Shown piece after piece: positions 1 through 7,573 of a stretch of DNA of 15,588 bases (within the stretch, counting starts at the first letter, position 1; each line of letters begins with the position of its first letter). Source of the DNA: Candidatus Melainabacteria bacterium (GTDB lineage Bacteria; Cyanobacteriota; Vampirovibrionia; Obscuribacterales; Obscuribacteraceae). The stretch is taken from NCBI GenBank assembly GCA_003175915.1, contig PSRH01000250.1:1-15588 (forward strand), in the 5' to 3' direction. The notes beneath the pieces are model-generated. The model worked only from the letters and a program-made list of their open reading frames with translations, had not been told where the DNA came from and did not search any database. Made by a program: the position numbers and the translations under genes.

Positions 1-234
1 CTCTTTGTCGCCGGCTGGATCCTGCAGTTCATCGGTCATTTTGTCTTTGAGAAAAACAAACCGGTGATTATCTCTGAGGCGACAAATCCGCTTGTCCCTC
101 TTGCCGCTCTTATTGTGGTCGGACAGCTCTGGGCGAGGGTTTTGACCGGTCGACCACTGAGTGAAGATGTGCCTCTTAACGGGCGCCGACGCTCCGTCTC
201 GAAAAGAAGGCCGAAAAGCGGTATTCTGCCTTGA
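1..234 (+). CDS. DUF962/Mpo1-like membrane protein, C-terminal fragment
   Basis: The reading frame is open from the first base and ends with TGA at 232-234, giving 77 residues. The start of the gene lies outside the window. The fragment begins with the segment GWILQFIGHFVFEKNKP (residues 5-21), the conserved GH..FE..P core of the DUF962 / YGL010w (Mpo1-like) family. A hydrophobic segment (about residues 29-45, ending VVGQLW) and a basic Arg/Lys-rich tail follow. In yeast the family member Mpo1 is an iron-dependent dioxygenase acting in alpha-oxidation of 2-hydroxy fatty acids. The bacterial proteins are small multi-pass membrane proteins mostly without tested function. His13 of the fragment is one of the conserved histidines. 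The family call rests on this motif only; the enzymatic role is inference. Confidence 0.68.
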   Translation, partial: LFVAGWILQFIGHFVFEKNKPVIISEATNPLVPLAALIVVGQLWARVLTGRPLSEDVPLNGRRRSVSKRRPKSGILP

Positions 235-434
235 TAACTTCCTTCTGGCAGGAACGTAAGACGTTATTTTGACCAGGTCATGGCCTGGATTAAATCAAAT
301 GTAGGGGACGCTATTGCAGTCTCTCCACGGGGCGGCTTTAGCCGCCTGTGTATCGAAACAGCCGGACGACCGAGCATCCCCGACAAGCCCAGAACAGGAT
401 GCTTTCCTGGCCCGACCCCATAACCGCTGGGCAA
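235..434. other. intergenic region with several inverted repeats
   Basis: This 200-base gap separates the end of the DUF962-like gene (+) from the stop of the first RRM gene (minus), so it should hold the ends of two convergent transcripts. Visible dyads are AACGT-AAG-ACGTT followed by ATTTT (253-269), a GC-rich hairpin GGCGGC-TTTA-GCCGCC (331-346), and GCATCC/GGATGC with a 17-base loop followed by TTTCC (374-402 plus tail). None has a classic stem directly followed by a long T run, so I do not call a firm terminator. I see no reading frame with a ribosome site here. Confidence 0.35.
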
Positions 435-701
435 CTAGCTTAGAGCCGGTTCGCTTTTGCCGCGGGATATGTTGACAACGATGCGCCGGCCACCCAGGGT
501 CTGTCCGTTGAAATCTCTGATCGCCGCGTCCGCTTCTTCTTCGCTTTGCATCTCAACGAAGCCGAAGCCGCGTTTTCTGCCAGTTTCACGATCGGTCGGT
601 AAAGCCACAGAAATGACTTTTCCTGAGCGCGAGAAGGCTTCTTCTAGCTCTTGTTCGGTGGTCTGGAACGGTAGGTTGCCTACGAATAGTTTCTTGTTCA
701 T
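435..701 (-). CDS. RRM-domain RNA-binding protein (cyanobacterial Rbp type)
   Basis: The 88-residue protein is a single RNA recognition motif. RNP-2 is KLFVGNLPF (residues 4-12) and RNP-1 is RGFGFVEM (residues 44-51), with the aromatic residues that stack on RNA bases present in both. An 11-residue tail (ISRGKSEPALS) follows the last beta strand; there is no Gly-rich tail. Stand-alone RRM proteins of this size are typical of cyanobacteria and related lineages, where several are cold-induced and bind mRNA. The ATG at 699-701 is preceded by AGGAC about 12 bases upstream. It is 68% identical (52 of 77 ungapped positions) to the second RRM protein at 7686-7967. A candidate promoter lies about 77 bases upstream. 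The domain call is secure; the RNA targets are unknown. Confidence 0.95.
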   Translation of the reverse strand: MNKKLFVGNLPFQTTEQELEEAFSRSGKVISVALPTDRETGRKRGFGFVEMQSEEEADAAIRDFNGQTLGGRRIVVNISRGKSEPALS

Positions 702-777
702 ATGGTTTGCGTTGTCCTAGTGCGTGTACTTGTTTCTTCCGATTTAGCCCTGTCCTTTTAAACTGGCTCAAGGCGAG

Positions 778-807
778 GTTATACGATGTTGGGGAACCCG
801 AGATCAA
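778..807 (-). promoter_or_regulatory. candidate sigma70-type promoter of the first RRM gene
   Basis: Read on the minus strand, TTGATC (802-807) is followed after 18 bases by TATAAC (778-783). This would start transcription near 770 and give a leader of about 70 bases before the RRM start codon at 701. The elements lie in the gap between the repeat-protein stop (824) and the RRM gene, so the RRM gene can be transcribed on its own. Confidence 0.42.
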
Positions 808-823
808 CTGGGAAATTGTCCCT

Positions 824-1243
824 TTATTGCTGGCCGCCGGCGGCGTCCGGAGTATTAGCGGGCTTGGCCGGCTTAGTTTTACCATGTCCGGTGACGGCAC
901 CCAGACCTTTTTTGGTTTGAGAGCCTACATAGCCGACCCCTTTTTCCGTTTCAGAGCCTACTTTCTTGACGCCTTTGCCTGTCGCTTCGGCTCCCTTCTT
1001 GATTTCATTGCCGACGCCTTTTGCGCCCTTTTCGACATCCTTGATAAGGGTAGTGGTGCCCTTCTTGATGTCGCTACCTACTGCCCTGGCTCCTTTAGTG
1101 ACGGCGTTACCGCCCTTAGCGGCGCTTTTCGCAGTCGTAGTGCTTGTCGTTGTAGTTGTTGTGGGATCCGCTTGCGCCAGCACGCTGGGAGCCAAGAGGC
1201 AAACCAGGGACGAAGCAAGCAATAGAGAGGCAACCTTTTTCAT
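824..1243 (-). CDS. secreted protein with 11-residue (synuclein/LEA-like) repeats
   Basis: I do not recognise a named family. The 139-residue protein has a clear signal peptide (MKK, then a hydrophobic core, then VLAQA around residues 21-25), a Thr-rich stretch (28-37), and a central region of Lys-Gly-led repeats from residue 43 to 122. Units start at K43 (7 residues), K50, K61, K72, K83 (11 each), K94 (7), K101 and K112 (11 each), for example KGARAVGSDIK and KGAKGVGNEIK. A Pro/Ala-rich tail ends in GGQQ. Eleven-residue spacing with K-G at the start of each unit recalls alpha-synuclein and LEA-type amphipathic helices that fold on membranes; this is an analogy, not proven homology. The second of two in-frame ATG codons (1241-1243) is chosen because GAGGA stands six bases before it; the first ATG (1247-1249) abuts the ribosome site. 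Cys15 is not in a proper lipobox. Confidence 0.75.
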   Translation of the reverse strand: MKKVASLLLASSLVCLLAPSVLAQADPTTTTTTSTTTAKSAAKGGNAVTKGARAVGSDIKKGTTTLIKDVEKGAKGVGNEIKKGAEATGKGVKKVGSETEKGVGYVGSQTKKGLGAVTGHGKTKPAKPANTPDAAGGQQ

Positions 1244-1602
1244 ACTCATTCCTCGAAAGCAACGAAACCGGACAATTTTGCCAAATTTGTCGTCTTTCTT
1301 CTAGATTGCCTAGTTTAGCCGCTATTAAGGCAAGACCTCGGGGTAGCATGGCAGTTTTGCCTGAACACCCGCTCTGTCGGTGGGCAAGCAAAATGCCAAG
1401 GACTTTCTTGTTTCCTTAGTTTGGGCAGCGGCGTTCGGGTTTTAAGTTTGGATTGGGGCCAGCGATGAGTACGTGCTTAGCAAATACTATTCTTGCTACA
1501 CTTTGCAAAGCATGAGTGAAACGGAAGGGTAAAAGAGCGCGCCCGACGTTTTTTGCGGTAAGGTATGCAGCTATTGTGCCTCAGGGGAAACAAGAGAGAT
1601 TA
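1244..1602. other. divergent intergenic region between repeat-protein gene and M16 peptidase gene
   Basis: About 360 bases separate the two divergent starts. It must carry both promoters. The only promoter-like element I can point to is an extended -10, TGC followed by TACACT (1494-1502, + strand), without a convincing -35; CTTTGCAAAG (1501-1510) next to it is a perfect 10-base palindrome. The middle holds a long bulged hairpin (1350-1397, listed separately). A GTG at 1516 would extend the peptidase frame by 29 residues, but I judge it less likely than the ATG at 1603. Confidence 0.35.
1350..1397 (+). other. long bulged inverted repeat (possible structured leader RNA)
   Basis: GGCA (1350-1353) plus TTTTGC (1355-1360) pairs with GCAAAATGCC (1388-1397), leaving only G1354 unpaired: ten base pairs. 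Inside, CACC (1366-1369) can pair with GGTG (1379-1382). A pyrimidine-rich run (ACTTTCTTGTTTCCTT) follows on the plus strand within a few bases. It could be a structured part of the peptidase leader, a terminator, or a small RNA. Only the pairing is visible. Confidence 0.35.
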
Positions 1603-4374
1603 ATGATCAATACAAGTAAGCGGACGAAGAAAGCTGAAAAAGCTGCCTCGAGTGAAATCACTAAGATCTCCGAGCGCAAGAATATAGTTGAGTACCGGCT
1701 CAACAATGGTTTGAAGATTCTCCTGGTAGAAAACCATGTTGCGCCAGTGGTTACAGTTCTGGTTCTCTTCAAGGTCGGCAGCCGTAACGAAGGGGTCGGC
1801 TACACGGGCTCGACACATTTTCTTGAGCACATGCTCTTTAAAGGAACAAAGAAACACAACGCTCAGAAGGGCAACGGCATAGATGATTTGCTGACGCAGA
1901 TTGGTGCCTATTGGAACGCCACGACCTGGTTTGATCGAACCAGCTATTTTGAAGTGGTTCCCAGCGAATACATGGATCTTTGTGTTGGTCTGGAAGCGGA
2001 CCGGATGCGCAATCTTCTTTTAAGACAAGAAGACCACGACTCGGAGATGTCCGTGGTCCGTAATGAGATGGAGCGGGGTGAAAATTATCCGGAGGAGGCT
2101 CTGGAGAAGGAACTGTATGCGGTGGCATTTCGCGAGCATCCATACCATCATCCTACGATCGGATGGCGCTCGGACGTCGAAGGCGTGCCTATGGAGCGGC
2201 TGAAAAAATTCTACGATACTTTCTATTGGCCCAACAATGCCACCGTTGTGGTTGTTGGCGCCTTTGAAAGGAATGAGGCTCTTGCGACAATTGAAAAACA
2301 CTACGGCAAGATACCGATGGCTCCTGAGCCAATCCCTCAGGTTTATACGGTGGAACCGCCCCAGGAGGGGGAACGGCGCTTCCAGATTAGAAGGGCCGGC
2401 GATTTGCCGCGTGTCTGGGTTGGTTATCACGTGCCGGAAGCCAGTCATCCGGATAACTACCCATTGGCGGCAATCAGGCATTTGCTCGGTGGTACCTACG
2501 AACGATCGAGTCGCCTGTATAAGAGCTTGATAGACTCCGGCATTGCCGCAGATAGTTTCGCTCGCCATCATGACCTGAGAGATCCGGGCCTGTTTATCGT
2601 CGGGGCTACACTCAATCCAGGAGTAGCGCTGCAGACGGCTGAAGCGATTTTGCACGCCGAACTGGCCAAGCTTGCCAGCGAGCCGGTTAGCGAAGAAGAG
2701 CTAGGCAGGGCCAAGAGCGCCAATATCAAAGGCACCATTCTCGCCAAAGCGGAGCCGAGCAGCTTAGCATTCATGCTTGGGGAGGCTGAGTCGAAGGCGG
2801 ATTGGCACTGGCTAATTGACTTTGACGACAAGTTCAATGCGGTAACGGCCAACGACATCATGCGAGTGGCCCGCCACTATTTTGTTCAGGACAATCGTAC
2901 TGTCGGGCACTTCATTCCTAAGCCTCAGCCAGTGGCGGAAGCCAAGCCTGCTGCCAATCAAGTTGCCGCTGGATCGGCAGCTAAGGGGGAGGGCACCTCA
3001 TCTGGTGCCAGCCAGCAAAAGGAAAAGGAGAAGCTGAAAAAACTGATCGATGCCAGCCCAAGTGTCGTCAAGGTGAAATTGCCAAAGCCAAAACCGCACA
3101 CCAGTAATTTTGTCTCTAAAGTGGCTAAGAAAGTTCTGCCCAATGGTTTGACCGTGCTGGTTATGGAAAATCCTGGCACCGAATCGGTGGGCATCTCGGG
3201 TATATGCCGAGCTGGCAAGTACTTTTCTTATGGTAAAAACAGCAGCTTAGCCGATCTGGCCATAGAACTCTTACCGAAAGGCTCGCTCAATTATGGCAAG
3301 CTTGAGATTGCCGAAATTTTGGAAGCAATGGGCATCCCGGCCGGGCTCGATTTTTCCATCGACAATTTTCGTGTTTCTTTCGGGACACATCTGGTGGCCA
3401 AAGACTTGCCTCTTTTCCTGACGCTTCTGGCCGATGTTCTTTGTTATCCGGGTTTTGACTCAGGCGAGTTAAAGAAGACCAAAGTTGAGTGGAAGGCCAA
3501 AATCATCGAAGCGATGAACAGCACGCGCATGCTGGCCTGGAACGGTTTGCGGCGGAACATCTACGAAGCAAACCATCCATTTTTCGAAAAAAGTTTTGAG
3601 GAAGAACTGGCGGAACTGGATCAAGTGTCATTGGAAGCAATCAGAGAATTGCATTCTACGTACATGGTGCCTAAGGGTACGATCCTCACCATTGTCGGTG
3701 ACGTCAACATCGAGGAAACAATTGATCTTGTCGGTACTTCATTTGGTGACTGGCAGGGCGGTGCGGCTTCGGCGATTAGCATGCCGCCGGCGCCGTTACC
3801 TCAGGCTAAGCGCCGGGTGGAAGTGAAGCTGGCTGATAAAAAGAGTGTTGACATAGTGATGGGCCATCCGACGCCGTTGAAGCGAACAGACAACGATTTT
3901 TATGCCGCCAAGTTAGCTAACGCCGCTCTCGGACAAGATACGATCACCTCACGGCTCGGCCAGGTAGTACGCGATCGGGCCGGCTTGACTTATGGAATTT
4001 ACTCCGCCTTTTCGGATTCGGCTTATGGCCAAGCCCCGTGGACGGTGAGCTTGTCGGTCAATCCCCTCAATGTGGACAAAGCTATCGCTCTTACGTCGCA
4101 GGTTCTCACCGATTATCTGGAGCGTGGTATCAGTGATGATGAACTGAGTAAAGAAACCGGGCGGGCAATCGGTTCCTTTAAAGTCGGATTGGCCTCCTCC
4201 TCCGGAATTGCCAGAGCGCTATCAGAATTTGAATTCCTTGGTTTGGGCGTTGAAGAGCTGGACAAAATCACCAGCCGCTACTTATCTGTCACCAAAGCTC
4301 AAACTGATGCGGCCATGCGCAAATATATGCGTCCCGATAAAGCTGTCACCGTAGTATCAGGAACTTTGGGCTAG
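1603..4374 (+). CDS. M16 family zinc metallopeptidase, fused two-domain form
   Basis: The 923-residue protein contains two M16 (insulinase/processing peptidase) halves in one chain. The first half carries the inverted zinc motif HFLEH (residues 72-76), with E75 as catalytic base and the third ligand probably E155 in RNEMERGEN. A low-complexity Ala/Lys/Ser linker (about 440-500) leads to the second half (about 505-923). There the equivalent of HxxEH reads DLAIE (551-555), so this half has lost the zinc site. It keeps the R790-to-Y797 motif (RDRAGLTY) that helps bind substrate in family members. This is the usual plan of an active N half and an inactive C half forming a clamshell for peptides or small proteins. 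The ATG at 1603 is chosen because GAGAG lies four bases upstream; an in-frame GTG at 1516 is the alternative. Neither start gives an evident signal peptide. Substrate unknown. Confidence 0.93.
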   Translation: MINTSKRTKKAEKAASSEITKISERKNIVEYRLNNGLKILLVENHVAPVVTVLVLFKVGSRNEGVGYTGSTHFLEHMLFKGTKKHNAQKGNGIDDLLTQIGAYWNATTWFDRTSYFEVVPSEYMDLCVGLEADRMRNLLLRQEDHDSEMSVVRNEMERGENYPEEALEKELYAVAFREHPYHHPTIGWRSDVEGVPMERLKKFYDTFYWPNNATVVVVGAFERNEALATIEKHYGKIPMAPEPIPQVYTVEPPQEGERRFQIRRAGDLPRVWVGYHVPEASHPDNYPLAAIRHLLGGTYERSSRLYKSLIDSGIAADSFARHHDLRDPGLFIVGATLNPGVALQTAEAILHAELAKLASEPVSEEELGRAKSANIKGTILAKAEPSSLAFMLGEAESKADWHWLIDFDDKFNAVTANDIMRVARHYFVQDNRTVGHFIPKPQPVAEAKPAANQVAAGSAAKGEGTSSGASQQKEKEKLKKLIDASPSVVKVKLPKPKPHTSNFVSKVAKKVLPNGLTVLVMENPGTESVGISGICRAGKYFSYGKNSSLADLAIELLPKGSLNYGKLEIAEILEAMGIPAGLDFSIDNFRVSFGTHLVAKDLPLFLTLLADVLCYPGFDSGELKKTKVEWKAKIIEAMNSTRMLAWNGLRRNIYEANHPFFEKSFEEELAELDQVSLEAIRELHSTYMVPKGTILTIVGDVNIEETIDLVGTSFGDWQGGAASAISMPPAPLPQAKRRVEVKLADKKSVDIVMGHPTPLKRTDNDFYAAKLANAALGQDTITSRLGQVVRDRAGLTYGIYSAFSDSAYGQAPWTVSLSVNPLNVDKAIALTSQVLTDYLERGISDDELSKETGRAIGSFKVGLASSSGIARALSEFEFLGLGVEELDKITSRYLSVTKAQTDAAMRKYMRPDKAVTVVSGTLG

Positions 4375-4498
4375 ATCTTTCATACCTTTTCCATCGATTC
4401 GACGTCGAGAGGACGATGTCATGGATCACTTTTCGTAATCAATAAATAGTCGATCAGGTTAGAAACATATATACAAGTCAATCGGCCTGAGCTAACAT

Positions 4499-5017
4499 AT
4501 GGGTCCTGCTAGAAAGAGCTGTCCGATGATCCAATCCAATCGCCTGTCGGCCAAGACCCCAATCAGTCTTGAGGGTTTTGAGGATCTTCTGGATCGAGTC
4601 TTTGAGCCGACCTCAAGACATGGACTGGCGAGAGCAAGCCGCCATTCAACAAGCGTCACCGCCCCAAATTTAGTGGCATCGAAAGCGCTGGGCGAAATTG
4701 CCGATAATGTCGTTGTTGGCCCGGGCCATGCCATGTTTCTGGCCGTTCCCAGTTTGCATGAGTCCGTCGCTTTAGAGAAGGCGCCGGCTGACGCAGCTCA
4801 ACTTGCTTGCGAAGTGCGCTTGCTTGAGGCTCGCTTGGAATATGCTCTTCAGTCCCTGGCCGAAGCCAGGTTCACAGAAAAAAAGTTGAAGACGAAGCTG
4901 GCTGCAATGGAAGACCAGATCAAGCAAATACCGCTTCTCTTTGAAAAGGCAGTGAGGTTGAGAGAGCTGGAGAGCTATCTAACGGGTTTGATTGTTGAGC
5001 TAAACAAGCTCGCCTGA
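4499..5017 (+). CDS. hypothetical protein with C-terminal coiled coil
   Basis: I do not recognise this 172-residue protein. Residues 1-95 have no clear motif and mixed composition (Ser, Arg, Val). Residues 97-170 are rich in Glu, Lys, Leu and Ala with heptad-like spacing, such as EVRLLEARLEYALQSL (105-120), and should form a long helix or coiled coil, broken by a proline at 145. There is no signal peptide or membrane segment, so it is probably cytoplasmic and perhaps oligomeric. The ATG at 4499 has no good ribosome site; the in-frame ATG at 4526 is an alternative start. It follows the M16 gene by 124 bases, with an AT-rich TATATACA (4468-4475) that might be a -10. The gene is probably real because of its length and its coherent helical C-terminus, but its role is unknown. 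Confidence 0.6.
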   Translation: MGPARKSCPMIQSNRLSAKTPISLEGFEDLLDRVFEPTSRHGLARASRHSTSVTAPNLVASKALGEIADNVVVGPGHAMFLAVPSLHESVALEKAPADAAQLACEVRLLEARLEYALQSLAEARFTEKKLKTKLAAMEDQIKQIPLLFEKAVRLRELESYLTGLIVELNKLA

Positions 5018-5160
5018 ATGAGAGGAAAAATAGTATTCGCATCAAGGTGAGTTTTTTCATTTCCCAGAAGCTTTTTCGACATCACCTATGGTGGCCGGAA
5101 GGCAAGTTTCTAAGCCAGCGGAACCGGCAAGGGTCCTTGACTTCTCGTAGTTCACCGACA

Positions 5161-5287
5161 TTGTCTGAATCGGAGGTAGTTGATAAACTAAAATCAAGGG
5201 GACCTAATTTAAAGACAGAATTGTCTTAGTCAAGTATCGTTACTATCGAGTCGTTGGACTCTTTGTCTTTTGACGCGAAAGACAAGG
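5161..5287 (+). promoter_or_regulatory. leader with competing hairpins upstream of the START-like gene
   Basis: Two perfect or near-perfect hairpins share the same sequence. Hairpin A is AAGACA-GAAT-TGTCTT (5212-5227). Hairpin B is CTTTGTCTTT (5261-5270) and AAAGACAAGG (5278-5287) with loop TGACGCG, ending just before the ribosome site AGGTGGG (5290-5296). Because both use AAGACA and TGTCTT, the left arm of A can pair with the left arm of B, and the right arm of A with the right arm of B (TTGTCTT with AAGACAA), which would exclude A and B. A third TTGTCT occurs at 5161, exactly 60 bases before the copy at 5221. This layout fits a translational switch or a repeated protein-binding site; neither is proven. 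Confidence 0.4.
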
Positions 5288-5303
5288 CTAGGTGGGATTT
5301 TTT

Positions 5304-6005
5304 ATGTTTGATACCGTGTGGCGCCGTCTCATCCCGGCATTATTGCTCACCTTTTCTCTCTCCGTTCTGCCCCTTTTGGCTCGCAGTACTGCCAGTCAAT
5401 TGAGCGTGGAGGAAAGACTTCAAAGAGGTGAAGTAATCGTTGGCATTCGGGAAGTAGGTACAAGCAAGTTCGTCACCGGCACCGTGCTGATCAACGAACC
5501 TCCAGAACGGGTTTGGCCAATCATGGTCAATCCATTCGAGTTCCTTAACAAAATCTCTCCACGTATGAAGCATCTGGAAGTAGTGAAGGACCAGGCCGAA
5601 CTTTCTGTACTCAAGATCACACTCGATGTTGTTTTGATCCCGCATTTCACTTATGTCGTCGAATCGAAGTACGAGAATGGTGCGCGGGTAAGTTTCCGAC
5701 GGGTAAGCGGCGTACTAAAGGATTTCAAAGGCGCCTGGGAAGTCAGCCCCATCGGCGACGGCTCGAAGACGGCCCTGACTTATTCGATGTACGTTGATAC
5801 CGGCTTTCCTATTCCTCAGTGGATTGTGCGTGAAGGTGTTAAGTGCGAGCTGCCCCGCACGCTTGAGGCACTGAGAACGAGAGTCAATGCTGTCTGTGAA
5901 GGAGCCCAAACTCTTGAGCCTCGCACGATTTTAGCGGCAGCGCTGGCGCATCCTGGGCAAGTTCGTCATTCCGTCGCCGAACCGATAGTAGAAACAACTC
6001 CCTGA
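5304..6005 (+). CDS. secreted or membrane-anchored START-like (SRPBCC/COQ10-type) domain protein
   Basis: The 233-residue protein starts with a signal peptide or anchor (MFDTVWRRL, then a hydrophobic run to about residue 26). A helix-grip START-like domain follows, about residues 42-200. Typical family features are the opening EVIVGIREV strand, the segment INEPPERVWPIMVNPFEF (63-80) matching the helix after the first strand, the G-x-W strand KGAWEVSP (142-149), and the amphipathic C-terminal helix (about 170-197). Such domains bind lipids, quinones or other hydrophobic molecules; the ligand here is unknown. The ATG at 5304 is preceded by AGGTGGG with seven bases between; an in-frame GTG at 5292 lies inside that ribosome site and is rejected. 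A 30-residue tail after the domain is not recognised. It is convergent with dacB, and a terminator hairpin fills the gap. Confidence 0.82.
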   Translation: MFDTVWRRLIPALLLTFSLSVLPLLARSTASQLSVEERLQRGEVIVGIREVGTSKFVTGTVLINEPPERVWPIMVNPFEFLNKISPRMKHLEVVKDQAELSVLKITLDVVLIPHFTYVVESKYENGARVSFRRVSGVLKDFKGAWEVSPIGDGSKTALTYSMYVDTGFPIPQWIVREGVKCELPRTLEALRTRVNAVCEGAQTLEPRTILAAALAHPGQVRHSVAEPIVETTP

Positions 6006-6006
6006 A

Positions 6007-6031
6007 GCGGCCTTGCCGCAGTCTATTTTTT
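6007..6031 (+). terminator. rho-independent terminator candidate after the START-like gene
   Basis: GCGGC-CTT-GCCGC (6007-6019) starts two bases after the stop codon, and a T-rich run ending in six T follows (to 6031). The T run is six bases away from the stem, which weakens it. The T run doubles as the terminal Lys codons of the convergent dacB gene. Confidence 0.55.
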
Positions 6032-7549
6032 CCTTGTGGCCGGCTGGACGTCCTTTAAGCTCGCCGTTGAAGCATTGGCCAGCTGGTTGACGAGGGCGCC
6101 GATCGAAGTTCTCAAATCGCGCACCGAGGGCGTGTGCCCGTTAACCAGGACGGTGAGCGCCAGCCTCTTGCCTTCGTAGTTCTCAAGAATGCCGCTGATA
6201 CCGCGCACGCTGTCCATCGCTCCGGTTTTGAATTGAAAACCGCCTGCCGGGCTGACCGTGGCGCGATTTAAAAGAGCCAGATAACCGGCGGTGGCAGGGT
6301 GCACCGCCATGTGTCTGAGCACTAGGTTGAGAGAATACGGACTGACGCAGTCCTTGCGCGAAAGGCCGCAACCATCCCAGAGCACAACTTCTTGAGCCGG
6401 CACACCGATTGTTTGCACCCAGTTCATGATCTTTTGCAGGCCGCGTTGCTCCAGATTGAGGGTATTTTTCGCCTTCGATCCGTTCTGGGTTAAGCCGAGC
6501 GTGCGCAGGATCTGCTGGGCATAAAGGTTATCGCTTTCTTTGAGAGTCGTTTTCAAAATTATGGAGAGTGGCTTGGACTGGTGCTCGGCAAGCACGCTCA
6601 TTACCCAGCCCTGGGGCAACCAAAGATTTTGTCCTAAGACTTTGATGCCTGACTGAAAGGCCATATCGTTTAAGAGCGCGATATTGTAGGCATCTGGATT
6701 AGCCACTACCTTTAATGCCTGCTTGCCGGCCTCTGGTTTTGACTGGTGGACGACAATCGATTGGTTGTCGTTCGTCAGAGACAGCCAGCCATTGGTGTAC
6801 TGATTGGCCAAAAGAGTTTTGTTCAGAGCGTTGGTCGACTGATGAGCCTCTACCACGGAAAGCTTGGCATTGCTGAAAAAACTAGGGGAGCTGACATTTC
6901 TGTCCACTACCAAGCTGGAGCTGGGAGGCATCCAATCCTGGGCCCAGTCTTCGCACAGCCATTCGGCTAAAAAGCGTTCGCCGCCACCAGGGACGTCTGC
7001 CTCAACGATTTTGCCCTGGATCGATATGATGCCGCGCTTTTTCAAGGTGGCAAGCAATTCTGACAGATCGGCGCGGCTCAAACTTGGATCCTGAGAAGGC
7101 GCCACCAATACATCGCCTGCCAACCGGTCGCCGTCTATTCTGGCTTTGCTGTACAAGCGAGTTCTATAGGTAAAATCAGGTCCCAATGTCTCGTAAGCGC
7201 AAGCGGTGACAAAGAGCTTGGCGGTTGAAGCTGGTGTAAAGCGACGCCGCCCGTTGGCTTGCACTAGCTCTTCACCAGTGCTCATGTCGATTAGATCAAC
7301 GCCAACCAAGGAATGGGCTAACTCCGGTCTGGCCAACCAGGCATCGATAAGAGCGCGGGCGCCGTTGTGGATGACAGGAGCTGGTGGTGTTCGCTTGGCA
7401 TTGTGCGCCGGTTTGGCATGCTTGACCGGCTTCGGACGGCGGTTGTGCATGGCAGCGAAAGCAGCCACTCCTTTTGCCTGGTCGACCAGGAGCCAAAGGG
7501 CCAATGCAAATAAGGCAAGCTGGCGCTTGCTCTTGCGAGTAGTTTTCAC
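6023..7549 (-). CDS. dacB: D-alanyl-D-alanine carboxypeptidase/endopeptidase, PBP4 type (peptidase S13)
   Basis: The 508-residue protein cleaves the terminal D-Ala, and in this class often cross-links, of peptidoglycan in the periplasm. All three penicillin-binding motifs are present: STAK (S108 to K111, nucleophile and base), SDN (339-341) and KTG (441-443). The segment DGCGLSRKD (392-400) corresponds to the DGSGLSR signature of class C low-molecular-weight PBPs. The long insertion between STAK and SDN is characteristic of PBP4. An N-terminal signal peptide (KSKRQ then LALFALALWLLV, residues 6-22) is followed by a His/Pro/Lys-rich spacer (about 35-60). The start is a GTG at 7547-7549 with only a weak ribosome site (TAGGCAG); the next ATG would cut off the signal peptide. 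It is convergent with the START-like gene, 17 bases away. Confidence 0.93.
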   Translation of the reverse strand: MKTTRKSKRQLALFALALWLLVDQAKGVAAFAAMHNRRPKPVKHAKPAHNAKRTPPAPVIHNGARALIDAWLARPELAHSLVGVDLIDMSTGEELVQANGRRRFTPASTAKLFVTACAYETLGPDFTYRTRLYSKARIDGDRLAGDVLVAPSQDPSLSRADLSELLATLKKRGIISIQGKIVEADVPGGGERFLAEWLCEDWAQDWMPPSSSLVVDRNVSSPSFFSNAKLSVVEAHQSTNALNKTLLANQYTNGWLSLTNDNQSIVVHQSKPEAGKQALKVVANPDAYNIALLNDMAFQSGIKVLGQNLWLPQGWVMSVLAEHQSKPLSIILKTTLKESDNLYAQQILRTLGLTQNGSKAKNTLNLEQRGLQKIMNWVQTIGVPAQEVVLWDGCGLSRKDCVSPYSLNLVLRHMAVHPATAGYLALLNRATVSPAGGFQFKTGAMDSVRGISGILENYEGKRLALTVLVNGHTPSVRDLRTSIGALVNQLANASTASLKDVQPATRKK

Positions 7550-7573
7550 TAGCTGCCTAACAAACCAAGAAAC

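Noticed and set aside
824..1243. Lipoprotein signal at Cys15 of the repeat protein
   Set aside because: The residues before the Cys (SLV) do not form a lipobox, and a normal signal-peptidase site VLAQA follows.
2020..2655. 211-residue frame antisense to the M16 peptidase
   Set aside because: It lies wholly inside a well-supported gene and encodes no recognisable motif; it reflects the codon composition of the real gene.
5047..5229. 60-residue open frame upstream of the START-like gene
   Set aside because: It lacks an ATG start with a ribosome site, its composition is not protein-like, and it overlaps the structured leader.
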